From Oidiodendron maius Zn (taxonomy: Eukaryota; Ascomycota; Leotiomycetes; Myxotrichaceae): a DNA stretch of 64,000 nt. Positions within the stretch are counted from its first letter, which is position 1, and each line of letters starts with the position of its first letter. Below, one piece after another: positions 57,402-64,000 of the stretch. The position numbers were made by a program, and so were the translations under genes. The DNA lies in the NCBI GenBank assembly GCA_000827325.1, contig KN832871.1:2294001-2358000 (forward strand), written 5' to 3'. The notes under the pieces were generated by a model. The model was not told the DNA's origin. It made no database searches and was given only the letters and a program-made list of their open reading frames with translations.

Positions 57402-60276
57402 TCACGCCGCGGAGGTTGGGATCTGGTGAGCCGTATTAATACCAAGTCACCATCTGGTCCTACAGGCCGTTATCAACGAGTCAACACCGTCATTGGGGTC
57501 ACTCGGTTCCCTGCATCGATAGAATCGGCACGTAGACGCTCGGCGCTGCAGCTAGACCAACTCTCCTGGCACGATGCGCACGATCAAATCGGAAAGCTCG
57601 CCAGGGTCGGGGGACGGTGTCGGGAGGGTTGAGATCAGGTATGAGGAGAGGAGTGGCGCGGGACAGCTGAGATGAAAGGGTGGATGCTCGGCGACGGGCG
57701 TCTTATGTGGAAGACGAGTTGCGAAACACTGCTGCAGGAAGCCTCCGGGGAGCGGTTTGAGTGGAGGGTCGAGGACGGGAGAAGAGCAAAAGAGAGGTGA
57801 CGGCGTTATCTATCGCATTCGAGCGCCGAGGGGAATGCGCCGCGTGGGCGGGTGCTGTGAAGAGGTGGAAGGGAATCTGTTCAGATCTAAACTGGCCGAG
57901 GGGCGAGGTGTGAGAGAAGAGGGAGTGAGGAGTCGGGAGGAGTCGTTGGTTGGAGGAGCCGCCGCTTAAGGCTAGATGCTGGGATGCGCCGTCCAAAGAG
58001 CACACAGCAGCAGCCGTGGAGGTCTCGTCTCTGTGTGCGCAGAAGTCACCCGGCGCCAGCCAACAACAGGGGCGACAGTGCCTGCGACCTTCTTCTCTGG
58101 CCTTCAAGCAGCAGTGCAGTGCATGCGGGCCATGCAACAGGCACAGAGCATGCGCGAATCAAACGTTACAGTCACCAGCGCAATTCGGTCATCTGAATGG
58201 CCCACCCCAGATATCGGACATGCGCCAGAGGGCCAAAAGTGCTGCCAGGAAATGTCTGGCTGGGCGAACCGTCCTGTCTCTTCTTCGGGGGGCTTTTATT
58301 TTCCTGCTTCTCCTGCAGCGCGCGTCACAATTACCACTCTATCGAGGGTCCGCAGACGGTAGATCCTTGGAAGGGTGAGTAGCACAATAATCGGGAGGCT
58401 GGGCCGATCCTTGCTTGCGTGGGAGCGCCCCGTGCGGTCCAGGAACACCGCGCTGGGAGCAGATCATATCACGGGAGGAAGGTGTCAGGCTACCGTCAGT
58501 CATCTGTCGTCTGTCGTTTGTCGGCATCGGGTCCCATCATCAGTAGTGCTATATGCGGGGCATCGCATTCTCAGACTGGTTTTGCCTGCCATATGTTTGT
58601 ATATTATCACGTGATATTGTTATCACGTGCTGTTTCCCGATTCGTCCGCCGGGATTGGGTTCCATGTGCATGCTTTAAGGTATCCTCCTACTCTCAGGGA
58701 TGCTCTTTACTGAATTCGGGGACGCTGCGTACCTTATGTCGTCATACTGTGCAGTGAGTATTGTTCACATTATTGCATCGGTGTTTAATGGGCTTCTCTT
58801 CCTAGAGAACTGACCATAGTGGTTACACTCTACACTAGGAGCAACGCAATTCACGGCCAGGCAGTCTTCGTCACTTAAGGAGCTCATCCTCTACTATCAC
58901 TACCGGTAGCTAAAGGCCTGTCACAGTGAAGTTTTCCTCTTTTTTTTGCCATTAGTTGCTGACAGTGCCTAGAATTGCAGTAGCTACGAAGTATAGTACC
59001 TCTCTCCAAACCCCTTGATTAGGCTCGCCACCGTACAGTACAGAACAGATCCCCGATAAGCCCCTTATCGCCAAGCTGCCTAGATCCAAAAGAAACACTC
59101 CTTCCCTGGCATCCACTCCGCTGCCATCTCGCACACACAGCGTCTACATGCATACTGTCCAGTACTGTATGCAGAGTGTGTACGAGTCGATGCGTGCCCT
59201 CTCCCGGCCCATGTCCCAGCCGTCCCTCAGCATGTTCCCTCTGCGCTGCCCGGAAATCTCGTCTTGCATGCTACAGGAACCCTCTAGGAGTCTAGAGCGA
59301 GGACGCAAATACTCTTCGGCTCCCCACTATCGCGGAGAGAATGGAATCAGACCTAGAATCATTGGCCGCGCCTCAAACTCGCAGAGTGGAGGCCGTGCCT
59401 GTCAGCCCGTCCCCGTCCAGTGACGGACCCCGGTCTCGATGACGTCGGGACTGGCCCCGAACGCGCACATTTTGAAGGCTCATCACGGTGACCCGTGGCT
59501 GCGCCGGAGAGGCGTCAAGGCTACAGTACAGTGTTGATACAGATGTCGAGCGGATTTACTCTGTTACTACTGGCCTTATTAATGCCGTACCTGCCATCGG
59601 CGGTGCCGGGTATGTTCTGCAGGAGAACAAAAAGGCTAGAGGAAGGAAAGTGTCTTGAAGGGAGATGCCACGAGGAAGGGAAGAAAAATTGGACAGGAGG
59701 GCCAAGTCGAGATTTAACCTTAACCCTCCGAGACAAGGAATCCGTTCATGGGACATCGTAGTAAGTCCAGCAGCGTTCTATGTTCCATCACGTGTCCGGC
59801 ACTTCCATCACAATAATTTTCTCTTGGCAACATAAACCAAAACACAAAACACTCCGGATACCGCCATTCCCATCCAACCAGGAGACTGTGCTCCGTGCAA
59901 TCCTGTTTTGGTTCGATAAGGCGTCCGCTTTACGGACCCCGTCCGTATCTGCAGTCGTCGGATAGGTCGTCCCTGCCGGACTCCCCATCGGGGTAAAGTC
60001 AGACGACAGCTGGCTGGGCAGACCTGAGCTGCGCCTCGTTCTCATAAGCCGTACCCTCACCATTGCCTGGTCCGCTCCACGCGCTGTGATATTATCTCTC
60101 CTTTCCCATTCCCTTCTGTTGTTTCTCTTACGCGCCGGTCTCTTTTCCTTTCAAGTGACAGAGTGAAATACATATACTGTCATATAACTACACGGGGCAG
60201 TGCCGTCCGGCTCAGGCACGAGGCCTGATTGTGTGATGCACAAAGTCCTCAATAGGAAACAGCCCAGCCCAGCAAG
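57402..60276. other. 2.9 kb divergent intergenic region
   Basis: Separates two divergent genes. Overlapping frames (for example 57950-58378 plus, 57703-58137 minus, 59148-59423 plus) lack any recognised domain. CACGTG-like and ATCACGTGAT sequences appear at about 58607-58630 (two TATCACGTG copies), a possible bHLH-type site pair. Confidence 0.4.
58607..58629. promoter_or_regulatory. Paired TATCACGTG (E-box-like) sites
   Basis: Two TATCACGTG sequences occur within 23 bases in the intergenic region. CACGTG-core sites bind bHLH factors; the nearest genes start 1.2 kb and 1.6 kb away, so a role is speculative. Confidence 0.3.
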
Positions 60277-60972
60277 ATGGGATCGATTCCCTTTCTTGAT
60301 CCGCTAGTGTCCGTTCATGGATTCTCATCCCCATCAAATAGTCTGTCATATTCGACATCGTCAACATCGCCAATCTCCACATCATCACCATCAACAACTA
60401 GCTCTTCGTTGACAAAGACGGAGGTCACACAGACACCACCCGCATCACAATCCGCGGACACGAATCCATGGAACCACATGGCCGAAACAACTCACAGGGC
60501 AATCATAGGCTGTGCCATTATTGGCCTCTTTATTACCTTCTGCGTTTGCACTTTCATCCTCCTTCTGCGGCGAAGACGAAACTTGGCCCAGCTTAACGGC
60601 GTGCAGCCTGGTACCCTTCCCTTGTATACACTCCATGCTCGGCCCAATGCGACCGGTCTCGTGGGCGGAGGGCCAGGAGGTACCCCAGGAGCTCCCGGGG
60701 TAAGCGTCCCCGGGGCAGATGCACCACCGAGCTATGAAGAGGTGGTCCCGCCGCACCTGAGTCTAGCAACAGGTCCTCCACGAATGGTGCTTGCAGTGGG
60801 GCCTGAGGATGCAATAGTAGCTGACGGCAAGACCCCGCTGAGCGAGATCCCCCTTGAAGACGTGATGTTAGAGCAATCGAGTTCGAGTAGCTCGACGAGT
60901 TCTGCGAATCAGGCGTTCGAGACGGTGCATCATAATGGCATAGGAGATACAAGAGGGCACACGAATTCTTGA
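60277..60972 (+). CDS. Single-pass membrane protein with PPxY motif
   Basis: ATG-started single exon, 231 residues. The N-terminal 70 residues are Ser/Thr-rich (SYSTSSTSPISTSSPSTTSSS) and probably O-glycosylated outside the cell. One transmembrane helix spans about residues 75-97 (AIIGCAIIGLFITFCVCTFILLL), followed by RRRR as stop-transfer, giving a type I or III single-pass topology. The cytosolic tail contains Gly/Pro-rich sequence and PPSYEEV, a PPxY motif that binds WW domains of Rsp5/Nedd4 ubiquitin ligases. The architecture resembles fungal wall-sensor or Rsp5-adaptor-like proteins, but there is no WSC domain. Function unknown. No cleavable signal peptide is obvious. Confidence 0.75.
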   Translation: MGSIPFLDPLVSVHGFSSPSNSLSYSTSSTSPISTSSPSTTSSSLTKTEVTQTPPASQSADTNPWNHMAETTHRAIIGCAIIGLFITFCVCTFILLLRRRRNLAQLNGVQPGTLPLYTLHARPNATGLVGGGPGGTPGAPGVSVPGADAPPSYEEVVPPHLSLATGPPRMVLAVGPEDAIVADGKTPLSEIPLEDVMLEQSSSSSSTSSANQAFETVHHNGIGDTRGHTNS

Positions 60973-61967
60973 GAGGAAAGAAAGAGAAGGAGATTGAAAA
61001 TTTAATTCACATGAGCTGACGGATTTGATACGTCGGTCGGTTGTACGGCAATTCGAGGAGCACATGATACCCAAGGTTGTTTTGCTGCCACAGAGAGGAA
61101 GTCCTGGCACGACCAAGTTAGTCTGTGCAAAAATGTCTCTGGACAATGGAGGCGCGCAGCGTCATCAACTGTTCTTAGCGGAAGAGAGATGAGGCAAGAG
61201 CTGAGCGAAGTTGCAGGGATGAATTGAGAAGAAGCACGAAGTCCCCTCTGAGGTCAATAATTCCTCATACAATGATGAGTGGGGGGTATGAGCAGCTGGG
61301 AGGAATACAGGACATCCCGACCACATATATATACACACTTCACAATAATTTTAGTAACTATCGGAATATCTAATTCCTTAAAAGATCGCCACATGGAAGA
61401 TTAATCAAACTACCTTTGAGAGGATTAAAATGGTCGGATAAATATGTTACCATGATATTTCGTGAATGAAATTTTTTATTTATGTCCTCTGATTATTGGG
61501 TGGTTGAGACTCATATCGGGAGAAAGGTTCATAGCCCATCAGTTTGCAGAAACCCCTACTGTGTAAGAAGTGTAAGAAGTCGAGCAATTACTCAGCAACT
61601 ACTTCGGATCACCAGTTGGTTCAGAATTAGTTCGATTGTAGCTAGATTGACAATGACCTAACCCTTATTATATCACCAACAATGAGGTCATTAAGATGCT
61701 CCATAACCTTAGCATTGACTCAGGTAGAACACAGACAAATGGAACTATCCACCTTGTTTGATAACTAAAATAAATTTCCACTTTCAAATTGTCCGGGGCC
61801 GATCTCAAGTATAAGTCTTAATCACGAGATTACCACCGTCTTCGCCTAGTTTATAGTTTACGTCACTGTCTGGCTTGGAGTATTTAAAGTAATCCCACGT
61901 TGTTTCTACGTTATTGCTATATTGATAATCCGTAACAATACAACGAGCTTATTATTACTGTATTAAC
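60973..61967. other. AT-rich intergenic block
   Basis: Composition drops to AT-rich from about 61310 onward. No gene; a short direct repeat GTAAGAAGT occurs twice at about 61563-61580. TATTTAAAG at about 61880 may be the core promoter of the next gene. Confidence 0.45.
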
Positions 61968-62813
61968 ATGGCCTCTAAATCTCACCCTATAGGGCCTAGA
62001 GCCTATCTAGAAAAGCTTGTAGAGGGAGAGCCTACCTTCCAGTTTAAATCTGTCAACAACATGGCAAGAACGGTACAACGTTTCCGAGATAAAAGTGAAT
62101 GCGAATATTTGGTCTTTAAAGACCTCCCTTCTGATACCTTCGAGCGACTTGTTGACAACGAATCCTCGGTACTTTACTCGGTACTTCGTCACTGCCCAAT
62201 ATTGTACATCGGCGACACAAAATCTCTTCGGATTACAATGCGTTCTGGCCCTCACGAGGTAGCAATTGGCGAATTCACCAAGCTTCTAACGGCGAAATTT
62301 ACGAGGATGAACGTTCTTAACGATATCACATCAAGAAACTCGGCTCTTCGACGCATTGCCAATGTTAGTAAAGAACCTGATGGGTCGTGGGGACCTTGTA
62401 CGCCAGAACGTTTTACGACGTGTATTCTCGAAGTAGGCATGTCTGAGCCTCAGAGTAAACTTCAGCTTGATGCACGACTATGGCTTGAGTTGCCAGAGTC
62501 ACCGACATGTCGCATTCATCAAGTCATTACAATTAATATACATCGAGATCAGCCTCGGATTGTCCTACAGAAGTGGGAAAACACAGGACGAGAGTACGGT
62601 AAAACACGGTCTGGTCACCCTCGGCGAGCATTAATGACCCAGGAGGTACAAGTATCGCTTGTTAATAATGTACCTGTAGCTACTGGAAGTTTATGTTTGT
62701 CTTTCTCAAAGCTCCTTGAACGACCTCCTAGGCGTGCAACCTCGGAAAGTGATTTTGTATTCACACGCGAGGAACTCATTGATATTGCCAGGGAGATTTG
62801 GGCCGAGCAATAA
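61968..62813 (+). CDS. Orphan protein with PD-(D/E)XK-like signature
   Basis: ATG-started single exon, 281 residues. I recognise no named family, but residues 148-185 (RFTTCILEVGMSEPQSKLQLDARLWLE) carry the E-x-G-x-SE...KL..DAR.WL pattern seen in uncharacterised fungal proteins of the restriction-endonuclease-like fold, with the strand ILEVG followed by an S-E pair and a basic helix; KWEN follows at about 205 in the position where that group has EKWE. The classical Asp/Lys pair is not certain, so catalytic activity is doubtful. The C-terminus FTREELIDIAREIWAEQ is amphipathic. It sits in the AT-rich accessory end next to a minisatellite, in keeping with a patchy, lineage-specific gene. Confidence 0.7.
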   Translation: MASKSHPIGPRAYLEKLVEGEPTFQFKSVNNMARTVQRFRDKSECEYLVFKDLPSDTFERLVDNESSVLYSVLRHCPILYIGDTKSLRITMRSGPHEVAIGEFTKLLTAKFTRMNVLNDITSRNSALRRIANVSKEPDGSWGPCTPERFTTCILEVGMSEPQSKLQLDARLWLELPESPTCRIHQVITINIHRDQPRIVLQKWENTGREYGKTRSGHPRRALMTQEVQVSLVNNVPVATGSLCLSFSKLLERPPRRATSESDFVFTREELIDIAREIWAEQ

Positions 62814-62966
62814 GCAATAAGCAACCTAATATGATACCGCGGGAGAGGGATTAGCAGATGTGAGATCCTCTGAACGGTCTAGTGCAGAGAAGAGATATAA
62901 ATTAATTCCACGCTAATCCAGATCTAATGTCTATTAGCTACAGCTTAGGGTTTTATCCCATCTCAC

Positions 62967-63345
62967 GAGAAGCAGACTGAATTCCGTGCTACGTGCACGA
63001 TGTTTTCTATTCCATGCTACGTGCATGAAGAGTTGAGCTCTTACGAGATGCAGACTGAATTCCGTGCTACGTGCACGATGTTTTCTATTCCATGCTACGT
63101 GCATGAAGAGTTGAGCTCTTACGAGATGCAGACTGAATTCCGTGCTACGTGCACGGTGTTTTCTATTCCATGCTACATGCATGAAGAGTTGAGCTCTTAC
63201 GAGATGCAGACTGAATTCCATGCTACATGCACGGTGTTTTCTATTCCATGCTACATGCATGAAGAGTTGAGCTCTTACGAGATGCAGACTAAATTCCGTG
63301 CTACGTGCACGATGTTTTCTATTCCATGCTACCTGCAAGGAACAT
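62967..63345. repeat. 78-bp minisatellite, about five copies
   Basis: Tandem units start at 62967, 63045, 63123, 63201 and 63279 (period exactly 78), the last partial. Each unit contains two related cores beginning ATTCC and reading RTGCTACRTGCA, separated by TTTTCTATT, and the run GAGTTGAGCTCTTACGAG. Differences between copies are almost all G/A transitions at CG dinucleotides. Because 78 is a multiple of three, frames run open on both strands, but these are repeat artefacts rather than recognised genes. Confidence 0.93.
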
Positions 63346-63366
63346 TTCTATTCGTGTTGCGTGCAT

Positions 63367-63455
63367 GAGGGTAAACATAGAGTACTACGCGTACTCTCCG
63401 TCCGTTACTCTTGTTAGAGAGTAGGCGTTGCCGGTTCGATTCCGGTACCCTATCA
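63367..63455 (+). ncRNA. tRNA-like element with B-box and T-arm
   Basis: GGTTCGATTCC at 63433-63443 is a perfect Pol III B-box, and it sits in a T-arm with exact tRNA geometry: a 5-bp stem (63430-63434 with 63442-63446, one G-U) around the 7-base loop TTCGATT. It is followed by ACCCTAT as a 3' acceptor half. The 5' half is degenerate: GAGGGTA at 63367 pairs only partly with the acceptor. Two competing hairpins (AGAGTA/TACTCT and TACTCTC/GAGAGTA) lie between. It is more likely a tRNA-derived relic or SINE-like head than a working tRNA. Confidence 0.35.
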
Positions 63456-63524
63456 ATAGTCCACCTTTACGCGGTGATAGGGATAAGTAACCATGGGTTA
63501 TATTCATGGTGAAACTAACGGACT

Positions 63525-63656
63525 AAACAAGTGCCTCGCAGCGCTCGCTCGTACATCTGCTCGGCCTCCGCAAGCTTGCCTGGTTCGCATAGAGGACCCC
63601 GAGGTTGTTGACTGTCTCAAGCGTCGACGGGTGCTCTAGGGATGGACGTTATGTGA
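63525..63656 (-). pseudogene. Frameshifted TPR fragment of NLR/kinesin-light-chain type
   Basis: On the minus strand the sequence reads HPSTLETVNNLGVLYANQ, then, after an apparent one-base loss at about 63574, KLAEAEQMYERALRG: one 42-residue tetratricopeptide repeat of the fungal TPR_10/TPR_12 type. Such repeats form the C-terminal array of NACHT/NB-ARC (NLR-like) proteins in filamentous fungi. Upstream sequence carries stops and only a weak trace of a preceding repeat. It is a decayed fragment, not a functional gene. Confidence 0.6.
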
Positions 63657-64000
63657 CTTGTCAAAGCAGTTCGTGGCCCTTTAGGATTCCCCTGTCTCTG
63701 TCTGTTATTGATAGGTAGGGCGTGGAATTATTATTATTATAATTTTTCCTTCACGATGAACTGCTATATAAAGCAAAAAGTGTGGCTTAGAGCAATAGTC
63801 TTGGATTATTTCGGCGATCAGTATATACTATTATCCCGCCTACTTTTTGGGGTACGTTCTATCCTTCCCATGTTCCCTAGCACCCCAGCCTTAAAACGCC
63901 AAAGTCATACATAAAATATTACCTACTTGAACATGCTCCCATTTGATGATCCAGCATCTGGACGTATTATCCCTTAACCGTAACTCCCCTCTCGTTCTCT
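63657..64000. other. AT-rich window end
   Basis: No supported gene; a TTATTATTATTATAA run at about 63729-63743 is the only simple repeat. Confidence 0.4.

Noticed and set aside
57703-58378. Several 120-145 codon frames on both strands
   Set aside because: Mutually overlapping, low complexity, no domain.
62967-63345. CRISPR-like array
   Set aside because: Units are contiguous tandem repeats without unique spacers, and the genome is eukaryotic.
62934-63368. 134- and 122-codon repeat frames on both strands
   Set aside because: They are a by-product of a 78-bp tandem repeat whose unit is a multiple of three without stops.

Overview
The window looks like nuclear DNA of a filamentous ascomycete, most likely a Eurotiomycete of the Aspergillus/Penicillium type. 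The evidence is the set of single-copy fungal families, short GT-AG introns (about 40-75 nt, often with a CTRAC/TACTAAC-like branch site), single genes in mixed orientation with no operons, and AT-rich islands that resemble mutated repeats. Coding models were built by hand by joining frames across introns. Where phases, motifs and family signatures all agree I give high confidence.

Layout. 0-10.5 kb: soluble cytochrome b5-like protein, a small hypothetical, a SIS-domain (KpsF/GutQ-like) sugar-phosphate isomerase, a large coiled-coil protein with an unusual Cys/His cluster, and an AlaX-type tRNA-editing protein. 11.9-15.6 kb: an F-box-like protein, the 24 kDa subunit of mitochondrial complex I, and a MARVEL-like four-helix membrane protein. 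16-26.4 kb: an ER DnaJ (Scj1-like, signal peptide plus KDEL) divergent from a Prp2/DHX16-type spliceosomal DEAH helicase, then a class I methyltransferase, the TFIIIC tau55-like subunit, and a protein with an internal ubiquitin fold. 27.9-38.8 kb: a Zn2Cys6 regulator, a 5 kb gene-poor gap, a PLP-dependent decarboxylase and a LaeA-type methyltransferase; this regulator/decarboxylase/methyltransferase group could be a small specialised-metabolism neighbourhood, but that is only inference. 39.4-52.5 kb: secreted acid trehalase (GH65), an ArfGAP-UBA-NPF protein, a DUF985 cupin, a patatin-like protein whose nucleophile serine is replaced by glycine, an NmrA-like protein with a probable GC-AG intron, and a UPF0390 small basic protein. 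52.9-61 kb: an Ala/Thr-rich repetitive protein beside an AT-rich island, a large disordered protein, and a single-pass membrane protein with a PPxY motif.

61-64 kb is an accessory-looking end: an AT-rich block, an orphan protein with a PD-(D/E)XK-like signature, a 78-bp minisatellite (about five copies) open in frame on both strands, a tRNA-like T-arm/B-box with neighbouring hairpins, and a frameshifted TPR fragment of the kind found in fungal NLR proteins.

Most genes are housekeeping and act independently. The points most worth following up are the 61-64 kb accessory end, the Ser-to-Gly patatin, the internal ubiquitin fold ending in four glycines, the in-frame stop in the Zn2Cys6 gene, and the Cys/His coiled-coil protein. 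No homology search was possible, so all family names rest on motif recognition.
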